DNA from: Siphonodentalium dalli
Taxonomy: Eukaryota; Mollusca; Scaphopoda; Gadilida; Siphonodentaliidae
Assembly (NCBI GenBank): GCA_032622095.1
Contig: CP136068.1
Location: forward strand, 132,999,989-133,063,988
Direction: 5' to 3'
DNA: 64,000 bases
The notes under the pieces are model-generated. The model did not search any database, had not been told where the DNA came from, and worked only from the letters and a program-made list of their open reading frames with translations. Made by a program: the position numbers and the translations under genes. Numbering within the stretch: the stretch's first letter is position 1; the number at the start of each line of letters is the position of its first letter. This document shows positions 1-12,249 of this stretch, one piece after another.

Positions 1-1450
1 TCGGACAGATCAAAACCATAATGCGCACGCTCCGCTCGAAATTTGATGTATATCCTATGATTACATATTGATTTTGATATGTAAATATATGTATGTCACA
101 CGGGAGTTGGGGTGCCCGATAATATGTATATATCCACTGGTAGTCAAACAATACACATCCATGTATTAGCATGCGTGTATATGGCCGCTTTGGTCCCAGA
201 TAATAATATTAACAATATATGCTTAACACATCGCATGTAAACCGCCAAACAACCGCCATTTGAATGAATGTGTTTGGTAATGTAGCTAAGTTTCGGAGAG
301 TAAACAACACATATCATTGCTGAAATCCACACACTATCCTGGCAAGGTTTTATTGTTTTATTGAGCCATCGGAGGTACCGTTGTTTCCATCTTTTTGAAA
401 TGTGCATATATGACACTTAAAGAATTGAGAACCGTTTATATACAATATTATATGGGGAAAACCGAAGAAAATAATATCAGTTCCAGGTGGGATATAAACA
501 GTGGGGAAAAAACCTACATAAACATAAAGTATTGTAAGGAGATATGCATATATAACACACAGTGTAACGCTCTTTATAAATGGGTTACAGTAGGCCTATA
601 TTTCAAGTTACATATTTTGTACAACCTCGTGATTTAGCCTAATGTTTGATTGTCGGCGCGGCTTGATAACATGGAGGAAACATAACATTTAATAATTTGG
701 AAAAGGTTTACTACGATCATGCCGAAAATGGCATCTTAAAATGTTGGGAATCGATAAATAAATGTAGCCAGGTGATCAGGCAGAGCATCTCTGGTTAAAC
801 GAACTTAAATCAGAACGTTTATTTGTGGTTTCGGTTATTTATGCTCCCGACCTTATGTGATCACCAGAGAAAGAACCGTGCAGCTCAAAATTACCAAGCT
901 ACACCCCAGCTAAAAACGGGCCAAATGTAACCTCGAAATCAAGCACACGTAGATTTTCAAACGATTGATCGCGCGCGATGGTGCACCAAAACACGTCGGT
1001 ATTATCCTATTTGTTACGTGTATATACATATTATATATGTGAGTAGGTAATTGTTATTTTGTATTCTCTTGTTATATATAAATTGGATTTATCGTTAATC
1101 CGATATAATACCAAAATAGGTCGAGCATAGATATAAATATTAACGATAATAATGAATCGAGCTATAAAGTAAAAATAAATTGAGTTACCTTAATCTGTTG
1201 ATCTGAATGGTCGAATTGTTTCCAAAGTCCAATGTATACATAACACGTAAATTGGTAATTAGGCCGCCACCATGCCCACAAAATTGGAAAATGATCTGAG
1301 TGTTTTCAGACAAAATGGAACCCAATACATCTAATGCAGAAGTTTGTTTGTGGGAATGACGTTGGTGAGTCATCAGTATGACGTAATTGGCGCGCGAAGT
1401 GGTGAATGTTGGGGTCGTGTTAATTCGCGATGGACGCACTGTACATGTAT
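1..1450. other. Non-coding sequence upstream of the duplicated segment; nothing recognised
   Basis: AT-rich sequence with no recognisable protein or RNA gene. It should be intronic to, or upstream of, gene A. I looked here for a counterpart of the Cys-loop exon found at 54165-54368 and did not find one, so the similarity between the two duplicated segments seems to begin after this stretch. A short open frame at 395-637 (+) resembles nothing I know. Confidence 0.4.
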
Positions 1451-4048
1451 TAATAGTGTCGGGCAGAGATATACACCGCATAATAAGACAGTCTGGTCTT
1501 CACCCACAACTCTGACCTGCGTGTTGGAACTAGATTATAACGTACATATACATGTAGAACTAAAGACTATACTATCCATTGTTCTTCAATGTGTGAAAAC
1601 TAAACGTTCGATCTTACTTTTCTAATTTGTTGGGGGGAAATTAACTTCACAGATTCGTAACTATGTTTAACCCCACTAAAATGTATTTTATGCAACAGGA
1701 AATTGTTACAGGCGATGATGAGTATCGTATTCTCGTTGTATTCAAAGTGGTTTCGTTAGACTGCATAAGGAAGTTATTTTAATAGAATGGGAGAATATGT
1801 TTGGAGATGTAACTATTCGGCACAAATGTGCCATTTTCGTCAGTGCAGATCTGGTCCATGTGTTTTATAAATGTTTTCAATTTATTGCCATCTTTCATTT
1901 GATTCGGTCCTATTATCGTTAGTCAGCTCACGACTGATTTTGGTTTGTATTGTTATGCTTACATATCATTATGTAGCATTGCACTAACTCACGTAGCGTA
2001 CGCCAGTGTTCCTTCTCTTACCTTGGGTTACAGGCTGCTATATGGCATACCATTGTCCAAGAACCAACCCACATATGTATATATGTCCCTCCCATAACAC
2101 GTACTTTCATCAACTTTATACCGACCTCGCACGCCGATCTCGGTTGTGTATATGTAACGGGCAGGCGCATCTATTCGTGACGTCACACATAATTTACAGA
2201 ATACCGTGTGGATGAAATTTCCAATCACACCACTTTTTAGTCTAGTCCCTGGTACACACGCTCAGCTCACTGTTCCGTGCAACTCCACGGCGTAACGATT
2301 TCGCAGCAGCGTAAAAGAGGCTGGTCGCTAGGAACGAGTGCAACCACTTTTTCGAGAGAAAAAAAATAATTCACGCGACTTCCGGCAGTGGTTGCATACA
2401 AGCGCGGAATCAGCAATGAACCAACGCGACGAAAAGAAAATTGCTACTTCACAACTTCCGATCAATGAACAATTGAAGTAAACAGTTATTATAAATAAAT
2501 AGGTTGATATTAGACCAATATAGATCCATAGCTTAATGAAAACAAGTTGCGACGTCATGACGTCAAATTGTCATATGTCTTTGCGGGCGTGAAACAAGAC
2601 AAGACTGCACTTGTCTTGCTGCTGTCTCTAGACAACTGATTTCGCCTCACTAGACAAGACCTGAAAACACAGACATGCTTCCATTACTGTATGTATAATG
2701 TTGAAGAATGCGTCATGACCTGGATGTGAATTATGACAGTGATCGGGTGATAATATGTGAGTTATCACATTGGATAGCATATGTTTACGGAATTGGTGGA
2801 CGCGGTTAATATTTTAAGCAAATCAACTAAATGACCCTCACTATGCAGATCAGGCATGTCTCATCATAAACTGTGTTTATAAAGTTATTAATAACAAAAA
2901 TGGTTAACAGCTGAAGGGTTAATTTAAGATAATCAGCCTAGTTGAAACAACACAACCATATATGACAGTTTTATGTATTTACCTGTTGCACAGATAATTG
3001 ATATAGTCTAGCTGCAGAATTTCAGTTTAATATTGATGGCATGATTGTGTTTTGGGAGTTGGTGGGAAACGTTAATATCATTGTTAAAAAAAATTAATAA
3101 ATCAATACAAAAATCAATACAAATGAAGAGTGTACCAAGATAAACATAAATAGGTATGTTCGAGGACGATCAGATGACAATGATTTGAGTTATTGTATCA
3201 GATAGCATGTGCAATAGAATGGTTGCCAAGAGTTAACTTATTATCCCATAATCCGTGCAACTGAAAAGTTGATCATCACAACCGTGGCGATAGAATAGCA
3301 GAATGATTACATGCTACATATCGCAAGACCATAGAGTGGGTGGACATGGTTAATATGTTCCAAACCCAAACATGGTGTGACTGTGTGTCACTTGAATATT
3401 TCATAGATACAACACTATTATTTCGACACATTTGGAATACATATACACATCATATATCACAGCAGAGCTGGATACTGACAAACATAAGTAATACCTGTAT
3501 TGTACACTATTATCTCTAATTTATTGTTGATATTTATTGTGTACTCTCCCTTTACAATGGTATGTTTCTATCTCCAAGAAAGTTTAATTTCTATTAGTCC
3601 CAAGAGGGGAAGGGTTAATTCCTTTCTAAACAGATCAATGGAAATATACCAAAAACTATATAGGTGAGGGGTATGTCAGCCGATACCATGTAATGAGGTA
3701 CCGTTCGATACAGGTGAGTGGTGTGTCATCAGTCCTTGCACAGAAACTCTGAACACGACCCGATACAAATACCCGAGTTATCGCGTCGGTCAGACAGACG
3801 GAAGGCCAGGCGGAGACCAGACGAATGACGGATGATTGATCCGGACGTCGCCATTGTGTGTACCATACGTGGTATGCGTATACATAAAACGCAAAGTGAG
3901 ACTATTGTAAATTCGTTAAAGTCACATGAAGAGTTTTTGGAGGTTCATGTATACATGCGGTATACATGTATTGGTACAATCGAACATTTGTAAATACGTA
4001 CTATCTGCGTTCGTACTAGTTTTGTTTATTTATTGTTTTTACCTTAAG

Positions 4049-4341
4049 CAAAAACAACGACTGGACTATTCAGACAGGAGACACCACCGTCTTTAGTCAG
4101 AGCGGAGCGATATCCTACGCAATACTGCCATTCAGATTAACCAGACAGCCGATATCATTCCTCGTCGCCAATGTTGTGCCAGCCATGGTCGCAGCGTACA
4201 TGGGACCATTGGTCTTCTTCCTGCCATCGAGCTCCGGAGAACGCATGGGGTACATCGTCACTGTGTTCCTCGCGTTCGTGTTCATGAACACTTCTGTGAA
4301 CTCCAAGTTACCTGCCCAATCAGGGTCGCTCTCAGAACTAG
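4049..4341 (+). CDS. Gene A, penultimate exon: nicotinic-type Cys-loop receptor, end of ligand-binding domain, M1 and M2
   Basis: An exon of 293 nt (acceptor ttaccttaag, donor gtaggt; enters in phase 2, leaves in phase 1) encoding about 97 residues. It starts in the loop C/beta-10 region (NNDWTIQTGD), continues through the pre-M1 segment ending LTRQP, M1 with its conserved proline (NVVPAM), the M1-M2 link LPSSSGER, and M2 (MGYIVTVFLAFVF). The Gly-Glu-Arg at the start of M2 puts Glu at -1', as in cation-selective receptors, and Leu is at 9'. The paired loop C cysteines of alpha subunits are absent. About 93% of residues match the gene B exon at 59071-59363, and the length and splice phases are identical. 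Upstream exons are not in the window. The open frame suggests the copy is either functional or recent. Confidence 0.9.
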
Positions 4342-5334
4342 GTAGGTATAATGCATCACACACCCTTTCGGTTGGAATTTTACAACTGGTACCTGAAACT
4401 CTTGATCAAGACCAACCTAATATCACCCTAAGGCTGGACATTTCCACTAATTGCCATTTTAGTACAAACATTTGCGGGAAAGAAAGAAAATATCCGACTT
4501 TTGTTATAAAGAAAACAAAACATTTCACATTAAATATTGTTTGAAATATCAAATTATCATAATTTTTTGTTCAAAGGGCAAGTTTGATGAACAATTTTGA
4601 AAATTGCAGGACAAAGCAACAAAAGATTGTGGAATGTTTTAAATAACCATGCGGATGAAATGCGAACCAGAAATGAATCAAAATTTGCAAAATAATACTG
4701 TTACACTAGTATTCACATATAGTACATTTATACACCCACTTCTAATTCCCATATTATCCAAGATGTCGGTTATTACTAGAAAGAAGACAGTATCAGTTTA
4801 TCGTTTATTATGGAAAGTTGAAAAAACGATGACTGACATAAACTACATGTAAGAGATATAGTTTGTCCGAACTGAAAATCTGTATTTAAAAGTTATATAG
4901 CCCCACTGTTTTAATCCGACTTTAGCTGGCGTATTCTTGCCTCTAAGATTATTGAGATATATCGTCATGCGTGATGACATTAAATCGTATAGCAAGAAAC
5001 CTGATTTTATCCCGACAGGTCCTCCCACCCGGGCACCCCCCTCCAAAAAGTTTTCCTTATAACTAAGCAACATATATTTGAAGTTTCATGCTTTAGTCAC
5101 TAATGTCACAATATGGCGATTTGTTGGACCTATAAGGGACCCCACTATGTGGGCTGTCGGACGTGAATGTGTATTGGGAAATAACTTCGTACGTAATGGC
5201 ATTAAATCGCAAGGAAATCCGTGAAAAAAACATTCACATTTATTGTTTCAATGTTTTAAGTTATTTCCTTCGTAAAAAGAGTCTTCGTGATAAAGAACCC
5301 TCTCAATACTTTAGAATATAGAATTAACCTTTAA

Positions 5335-5445
5335 AATAACAAAAACCTTCGGAATAGAGAACCTTCGGAATAGCGAACCTTCGGAATAGCGAACCTTCGG
5401 AATAGTGAACCTTCTGAATAGCGAACATTCGGAATAGAGACATGT
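5335..5445. repeat. 16-bp tandem repeat (CCTTCGGAATAGNGAA)
   Basis: About six near-perfect copies of a 16-bp unit, aaccttcggaatagcg, inside the last intron of gene A. The complement (CTATTCCGAAGGTTCG) is the same unit seen at 41148-41480 and, more diverged, inside both arms of the fold-back element at 36.2-40.1 kb. It is absent at the equivalent place in duplication copy B. Confidence 0.85.
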
Positions 5446-5689
5446 TCCCGTGGTCATTATATAATTCCCATAGGCAGTCTGTTCAAATAACCAATAGCAA
5501 GTTGAATATTGAAGAACACAACGACAAAATGCATGTATTCTTTGCAAAGGAAAGGGTCAATGACACTGTAGCTCAATTTAATTGGGGAGGGATATATTTT
5601 ATACCGAGCAATCAGAATTAAACAGAATAAGGAAGTAAAAATGTTTCAGTAAAGGGATTATATTGTGTAGATGAAATTTGTTTTCATTT

Positions 5690-6090
5690 CAAACATTTCT
5701 CCAATAAATGTAGGCTACAGGATGAGGGTACCCATATGGATTCAAATGTGTAATCCAAGATTGTTGATGGTGGCCATGTTATTGGTGATGATCGGATGAG
5801 GGATGTCGCCTGTAGAGTATGCCGAGAGATTTAACCATGCTAAGAGTGAAATTTAATATGATTGCCGGTGGCCATGTTGTTAACGTATTTCGAAAAAAAT
5901 CGATGGCTCCCATTTGGATATCACACCAATGATCCATTATTATGTGATCACCCCGATGATCCGTATGGAGTTGGTTGGTGATCGGATGAAGGATGTGGTC
6001 TATCGTGTGTGTTAAAGAATTGAGTCAAGCGAAGAAAAAATCCAAGATGGCTACCGGCGGCCTTGTTTCAATCTTCGCCAAGTTGAGCTA
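5690..6090. repeat. Intronic degenerate repeat conserved in both duplication copies
   Basis: Several short related units (ccaagattgttgatggtgg, gatgagggatgtcgcctg, tccaagatggctaccgg) spaced about 80-120 bp apart, also present at 60.34-60.70 kb in copy B. They look like an old tandem or SINE-like repeat in the intron before the duplication. They contain AAGATGGC cores like those in the fold-back element at 43.7-50.1 kb. No coding potential. Confidence 0.5.
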
Positions 6091-6412
6091 ATAATATAGG
6101 GCAACTGTATATATGCATACTAATTAATTAAAGTACTAGAAGAATTAAATGAGCTGACATTGACATTTCAGTGCATTTTGTTCCTCCATTCACATTCTTG
6201 TTTGGCTTGATTTGAAATTGTTCAACTGTTACTTAAGATTTCCAGCTGTTACGTTCCTGTGGTTGGCACATTTTCAACTGATGTCCATTTAATTTTGAAC
6301 AATTGTGTCCAAAGTTCGGATGTGACACCTTCAAACTCCTCCCCCTGTCGTCACATCCCTGGATATTTCTGACATATGTTTAAATACAGACCATGTGTCT
6401 ATTTTCTTACAG

Positions 6413-6849
6413 CTGCCTATTTTCAACTATTGAGTTTGAACGGTGTGCTGTGCATTCTGTTCGCAATGTGGAACATGGTGGTTAGCAAACGTGGCGATAA
6501 GCCCGTTCCCTTGACAACAGAGACAATCGTCCGCCTTATACAATCACCTTGGGTGACAACCAAGACAAAAATCCAGCCAAGTGAACCACAGCAACACACT
6601 AAAGGCAACCCTGTTGACCTGACGACAATGGAGGGAGTCGACACAAACGTACCAATCCACGATGACAACGCTGTACGACCACTTGCCGATAAAGGGAATC
6701 TGAACGACACAGAGAAGGATTCACAAGCCAGAAAATTGACGTGGGAACACGTCGCAGAGGTCTATGACGTCATCTGCTTAGTGACACTCTCATTATATCT
6801 TGTTATTCTGACAATAGTTTATGGTGGGAAACTGAAATTGTTCGGATGA
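6413..6849 (+). CDS. Gene A, last exon: nicotinic-type Cys-loop receptor, M3, cytoplasmic loop and M4
   Basis: A final exon of 437 nt (acceptor attttcttacag, phase 1 entry) ending with TGA. Joined to 4049-4341 the frame is open: M3 begins AAYFQLLSLNGVLCILF, a hydrophilic cytoplasmic loop of roughly 90 residues follows, then a pre-M4 amphipathic stretch (LTWEHVAEVYDV) and M4 (ICLVTLSLYLVILTIVYGG) with a short extracellular tail ending KLFG. Domain order and spacing are typical of nicotinic subunits. About 86% of residues match the gene B exon at 61164-61600, with most changes in the cytoplasmic loop, which fits relaxed constraint there. There is no frameshift or premature stop. A conserved AATAAA lies 290 bp downstream. 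Confidence 0.92.
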
Positions 6850-7138
6850 GAATTTAGATTGTGGTTTGCAATGTTTGTATGCTTTGATTTATGATATTGC
6901 GACAACGGCATGATAGGTAGATCGTGGCGAAGTCTTTAATTTAACACTACAAAACGACAAAAAGCAAATTTGATATAAATGCAAATTGTTGGCGTCAAAT
7001 CTTTCGAACTTCCAGATGTGAGAAACCGAGTTAAATGTGATGACACAATTTGTCACCGACGCGCCATATACATGCCATATGCAGCTAATATATACATGTT
7101 ATCATACGAATGTACATGCAAGTCTTCGTTTGACATAA

Positions 7139-7144
7139 AATAAA
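7139..7144 (+). terminator. Candidate poly(A) signal of gene A
   Basis: AATAAA about 290 bp after the stop codon. The surrounding sequence, including a doubled AATAAATAAA at 62051-62060, is conserved at the equivalent place in gene B, 450 bp after its stop because B carries a ~150-bp insertion. Conservation between copies is the main support. Confidence 0.5.
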
Positions 7145-7559
7145 TATGCATGTGACTGTTGCTAGATAAGGCATTGCAAGACGCACATGGACGGTCATCA
7201 AGTAATCCTTGCAACACGTACTTGCCTTAAAATACATCGATGCGTTCCATGCGGGTATTATACAAGTAAACAAGGGCATCCCTGGGGCGTTGCCTAATAC
7301 GCCCGTTGCATGGTTTATACTTGTAAAATTGTTCTTAAATCAAGTGAATTCTAAGTTAACTAGGGCGTATCTAATGTTGAAATAATCATACGGCACCTTA
7401 TTCGAACTTGGTCTGTATTTTTGGCTGAGAAACACACATATACGTACAAACTTTGATTCTGATCAACTAATCCAAACTGGATTTATGTAACCGTGCATCT
7501 TGGGAGAAATATGATGCATTATTAGTGATTCTCAATGCCCACTCAGTGCATTCACCAAA

Positions 7560-8890
7560 TAAATCCTTATATCGCGGAGGTGATTATGTATGCGTTTGGT
7601 GATAAAACTATTTCACTATATGGTTTTTAATTTGGAGATAAAACTATTTCACTATATTTTGTTTAATTTTGCCGCTCTTCCCCATTTTCTTCCCCTGACA
7701 CCAACAGCATCACTTTAGAAAATTTTAACCCGCACCATTATCTTCTTCATAAAAAGTTACCCCTCTTAGACCGCCTTGGTGTCATCTCGATTGTACCCCG
7801 TGGAGTTATTTATAGAACACATACAGACATACAGAAAGACAGACAGCACGAATTGATTCCTCGTATCATTTGAGAAGAACATGTATGAATTTGATGGTAA
7901 TTGGTACTACAAATATTTTGTATCAGTTATGGTGACCCTCCCGTCCCTATTTCTGACTCAAGCGGCGCCACTTTTGTCACCATTAAACCACACACTTAGA
8001 CTCATTATGGAGATGCGTATATATAAAATTGGTGAAAATTGGCGAGTATACAAATTCGTATAAAATTTGAGGTCCCCATATCTCTCACCCAAAGGGCACC
8101 AATTTGTATCACGGAGAAGAATATGTATCAATCTGGTGGAAATCGGCGCTAAACATATCTTTATAAAATTTGGAGTCCACCCCTCCCCTCCCCATCTCTC
8201 ACCAAACAGCACCAATATGGTGTCTTTAAATCACACGATTAGATCCTCATATCATGGATAAGCACGTGTATGAATTTGGTGGAAATTGGCGCTAAAAATA
8301 TTGTGTATCAATTTTGGTGCCCCCTCACTTTCAGTGGACCCTTGACTCGAATGAGGCCACTTTTGACATATTTAATCCTCACCATTAGACTCATCCTACC
8401 ATGGGGTGATTTTGTATAAGTGTGGTGGCAATCGGCGACTAAACCCATTCTTATCAAATTTAGTGCCCCCCCCCCCAATCTCTCATCCAAACGACACCAA
8501 TTTGGCGTCTTTAAATCACACAATTAGATTCCTTGTATCATGAAGACGAATATATATCAATTTGGTGGAAATCGTTTTTTTTCAATTTTAGTTCCCCTCT
8601 CCACTTCCGTGCATCCCTGACTCGAACGACGCCACTTTTGAGCACACCATTAGATTCTTCATATCACGGGGATGATTATATGTAAGTTTCGTGGCAATCG
8701 GTGACAAAACAATTATTCCCTCCCCCTTTTCTGCCCTGACAACAACGGCGTTACTTTAGAAAATTCTAACCCGCACCATTATCTTTCTCGTAAGAAGTTA
8801 CCCCTAGTGGACCCCTACGGTATCATCTAGATGGTCCCCTGTGAATTTCTATATAACACAGAAAGACAGACAGACATACATTCTCAAATA
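7560..8890. repeat. Degenerate ~143-bp tandem array, block 1
   Basis: Repeated units contain a half 'tcatatcatggagatgattat...aagtttggtggcaatcggcg' and a half 'ccaatttggcgtctttaaatcacacaattagattcc'. Equivalent points recur near 8213, 8356 and 8499, giving a period of about 143 bp. Each block is bordered by 'ccgcaccattatct...gttacccc...' followed by a (ACAG)n tail. The block begins where the segmental duplication ends. Many short open frames here are by-products. Related short pieces occur at 40.61-40.69 and 57.53-58.21 kb ('ggtcgaaatcggtcca'). Confidence 0.8.
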
Positions 8891-8979
8891 TAGATATAGA
8901 TATCAGTCAAGATATAAATAAACGATAAATACAGTGTCCACGTGGTCGAAGTACATGGTCGATGTCGATACATGACTAC

Positions 8980-9300
8980 AGTGACTTAAGTCACATAATA
9001 ACGTGTTGTTCACTGATTGTAGCATTAAATGGTTCCATATTCAGTCTCAGAGCATCTAATTTTCAAAATTTTCCGGGGAAGCCCCCTGACCCCCTCCAGT
9101 ACTCCCCCTCAGGCCTCCGGGAGATGCCTTCGGCATCTCCTGCTGGTATACTACTCGCCTTGACAGTTTGTAGGAGAGCTACTCGCCACTCGCCTAGAAT
9201 GATTGTAAGGGGAGCTCCTCCTGATTTCCCACATGGAGAGGACTGGAACTGTTTTGTTTAAATCAAATTGATGGTGTTTTACTTTACACATGCACATATT
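8980..9300. repeat. GC-rich interspersed-repeat-like segment
   Basis: A locally C-rich segment, tttccggggaagccccctga, with a small hairpin gatgccttcggcatc at 9123-9137. Its base composition differs from its neighbours, and the style resembles high-copy transposon 3' flanks of invertebrates. An open frame runs through it (8962-9261), but I do not regard it as a gene. Confidence 0.35.
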
Positions 9301-10317
9301 TTAACCTATTGCTAATAAGGGACACAACTATCCCGTTAAAGTGGGTATTTTACCTTTATAACCATAAATATTTCGGTTTTTAAAGGTTTTGTCACTGGTT
9401 TTGTTTGCATATTTTTCAGCCATGTGCTTTGTTTGTTTATTTTGTGTGGGTGTACTTGTTCAGCGTTCTCTCGGTTCCGGTGCAGATACAATGAGATACA
9501 CTTACTCTGCCAACAACACATTATTTAGTAGAATTTACAAGATTTTCATCAATTTCGGGGCTGGGTGTCCCAGACCTGTGTGGAAAAAACTTACGCTCCC
9601 GGAGTGGTGGGTCCCCAAAACTGAAAAACACAAAATTTCCACCTTGTATCCGTAATTATTTTCCTGACCCCCTTGACTTGCGTAGTTAATTAAATTTAAC
9701 GACGCTCTTTGTTCATTCAAGTTTACGCTCGCTCGCCATAGTCACATTGATACTAACGTGACACTAATTGACTCACATTCCTTGCTCATCAGTAGTAATT
9801 AAACTAACACGCCTTGATTAATTAAGATATCTAAGACATGTAAATAACTATCCTGTGATACAATTGTTAGATGTTGAATTAATTATTGAACTTATTGAAC
9901 AACAAACATTATTAAACCTTATATCTGAGTCTGTTCTTGGTACTCAACATAGCATAGGGGCGAACCAAAACCTGTATGTACCACATGGAGACTTAGACGA
10001 CGTCCATGTATCATATTGTAATCTAGACAACGTCTAGATTAACTGTTTAGGCGATATAGGTTTCATTAGCCACCCTGGCTGCGATCCTGCGAATTTCATA
10101 AATCAGCGTAAATTGGTTTGAATTTATTTAGTGTGGTACACTTGATTCACTGGTATTTTGGGCTATCAAGATGACAGACTCATCAGACCCAGAAGTGTCA
10201 TTTGCTGGGGTAATCATAATAAAAATAAAAAGGAATCTGAAAGGAATCAGTCAATGGATAATACGTTGAGCAATTTATCCGCATCTCAGATGAACAGCGA
10301 TCAAACACACAATCAAA

Positions 10318-10685
10318 CATATAATAGGCGACAATGCGACCATACACCAATGATCAAACAAACAAGCAAACATATAATAGGCGACAATGCGACCATACAC
10401 CAATGATCAAACATATAATAGGCGACAATGCGACCATACACCAATGATCAAACATATAATAGGCGACAATGCGACCATACACCAATGCTCAAACATACAC
10501 AATGCGACCATAGCCCAATGATCAAACATACACAATGCGACCATACACCAATGATCAAACATACACAATGCGACCATACACAATGCGACCATACACCAAT
10601 GATCAAACATACACAATGCGACCATACACCAATGATCAAACATACACAATGCGACCATACACCAATGATCAAACATACACAATGC
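10318..10685. repeat. Minisatellite of 32-41 bp inside the gag-like region
   Basis: About eleven copies of a unit built on 'caatgcgaccatacaccaatgatcaaacata'. The first four are about 41 bp and include 'taataggcga'; the later ones are about 32 bp, plus one short 16-bp copy near 10568-10584. Copies are nearly identical, so the expansion is recent compared with the decayed element around it. Open frames on both strands here (for example 10428-10781) only reflect the repeat. Confidence 0.9.
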
Positions 10686-11149
10686 GCTAAAATAACGACG
10701 AAATCAATAATAGAAATCCACAACCAAATATGCAAACCAATGATATTAATAACCAACCACCACACAATGAGAATAACTTAAATATTAATTCAAGGGTACA
10801 TCCAGATCCTATACATTTTGATATGGGTGACCAAAATAAATTGTCCTGTTTGAATTTAGCCCGAAGCACTGTTCAATTTTATCAATTCAGAAAAATAAAT
10901 TCTCATGTGTCTCCACATCATGTTGTTTTCCTGTGGTTGCCTGCAGCATGGATGCCGGAATTGTCAAAAAAATGCAAATCAACTTAAGTCAAAAGATTCA
11001 TTTCAATCATTGGCAAAACAGTCGTGATCAGTCCAGGGGGAGAAACTCTATTAAATATGACTATTCAATATCAAGGAAATGCCAGGACAATGCGTCACTG
11101 AACCGCATTGGAAGAGGGTATAAGGCCTGTTGTTTCTTCTTCTTCTGCT

Positions 11150-11450
11150 GATAGAGTTGGTTTTATTACATATATTGATAATGGCCTATATGTAAATGGA
11201 TATATCTACGGTCATATATTCCAATTTATAATAGACAGTTGTGCAACTTGCAATTTCATTTTGATGAGGTGAAAAATTGGAATTTGCCACTTAAACCTTC
11301 TCGTGATACTATCCATAATGTCAATGGTGAACCTAATCAAATTCATGGGGTGATTACAGTTTATATAGATTTTGGGCAGGAAATATTTCCACATAAAGTC
11401 ACTGTTTGCGATATTACACCGGATGGTATTTTAGGGCAATAATTATATAT
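11150..11450 (+). pseudogene. Retroelement aspartic protease fragment, frameshifted
   Basis: The first frame reads YIDNGLYVNGYIYGHIFQF then IIDSCATCNF, which fits the active-site region of Ty3/gypsy proteases, where Asp-Ser/Thr-Gly is expected. Here Gly is replaced by Cys (DSCA). After a frameshift near 11260 the similarity continues: VNGEPNQIHGVITVYIDFGQ then VCDITPDGILGQ, matching the flap and the carboxy-terminal 'DGILG' motif of the family, followed at once by a stop. The mutated active site, frameshift and stop mark it as dead. A different protease remnant with an intact DSGA motif is at 52.93-53.00 kb on the other strand. Confidence 0.65.
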
Positions 11451-12249
11451 GTTATACCCTCTGCATACTATGGATATATGGTGGGAATAGAGGATACTCT
11501 TGTTCAATGCGTTACCCATATTTTCATAAATTATATATCCAAATTGCATCACAAAACATGATTCTTACACACGAAATATAAGTAGTAGCTCACCTGGTCG
11601 GATCGGAGCGATTGTCATTTTGTTTATCGCGATTAATCCATCCCACCAATAAAGAACTATTTATTTATTTACAACTGCGTATACTTCAGACGTTATAACA
11701 TGAACATCATAAACACATTAGTTCGCACAATAAAAGACGACAATTGGGTTTCATATAGAGATGTATCAATCAATCTAGTGGGTTTGACTAAGATTTTGAG
11801 GACACCTGGTTATCATATTTCCATGAAGATACAGATATTTTAAAGAAATATCCAGGTGCTCCTCTGTTCATGGTGCTATATGCTGGCTAATTATTCTCAG
11901 TTATAAAGAAATGTTGCTATGCAACTATATCAGCTGCATGTGCCCGACTCAGAGCGAGATTCTGAGTTGTTTATGTTAGGTGATGAGTCTGTTCTAAAAC
12001 ATGAAGATATCTTCTGTATATTGGGCAGATATAACTTGTCAGATGTCAGTATTGGAGGATCCTGAAAAGTTATGTTCCACTGACTCCGTTTTCTTTTATC
12101 TCAGAAGAAATTATATTTGACGGCACACTGTGCTCAATATTGTTGAACAGGCCTTCTATATATACATTTCCATATCTCTTGTAACTTTTGTATGGAAACC
12201 ATATTGAATGGGCAGACTCAATTGTGTTATAATATTAACATACTAACTA

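Larger units (their letters stand above)
1450..7540 (+). repeat. Segmental duplication copy A (partner at about 54.48-62.94 kb)
   Basis: Long collinear similarity to 54.48-62.94 kb. Shared landmarks include 'cacccacaactctga' (1501 and 54490), the exon pair, the intronic 'ggatgagggatgtcgcctgtag' type sequence, and 'gatgcattattagtgattc' near 7515 and 62900. The unit carries the last two exons of a Cys-loop receptor gene with its introns and 3' flank. It ends where the ~143-bp tandem array begins, near 7.54 kb. Copy A lacks about 1.6 kb present in B at 57.39-58.98 kb, about 150 bp near 61.72-61.88 kb and about 470 bp near 62.39-62.87 kb. Boundaries are by eye. Confidence 0.8.
9850..11660 (+). 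mobile_element. Ty3/gypsy-like LTR element remnant: gag-like and protease parts
   Basis: Broken frames with an Asn/Gln-rich, low-complexity gag-like part (10158-10990), then a Cys/His cluster (CGCLQHGCRNC, about 10930-10965) resembling a damaged gag zinc knuckle, then a protease-like segment (see 11150-11450). No LTRs were identified. The element lies between two blocks of the ~143-bp array, and a Ty3 reverse transcriptase remnant follows the second block at 14650. The two parts may be one element split by the array or two separate insertions. Confidence 0.5.

Noticed and set aside
1186-1330. Possible minus-strand exon (acceptor cttctgcattag, donor gtaact) encoding VLGSILSENTQIIFQF and onward
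   Set aside because: Splice-like ends and an open frame, but no family I can recognise and no neighbouring exon. It could be real; the evidence is too thin.
10428-10781. Open frames on both strands through the minisatellite
   Set aside because: Repetitive peptides follow from the repeat unit; no domain, no codon bias, and frames overlap on opposite strands.
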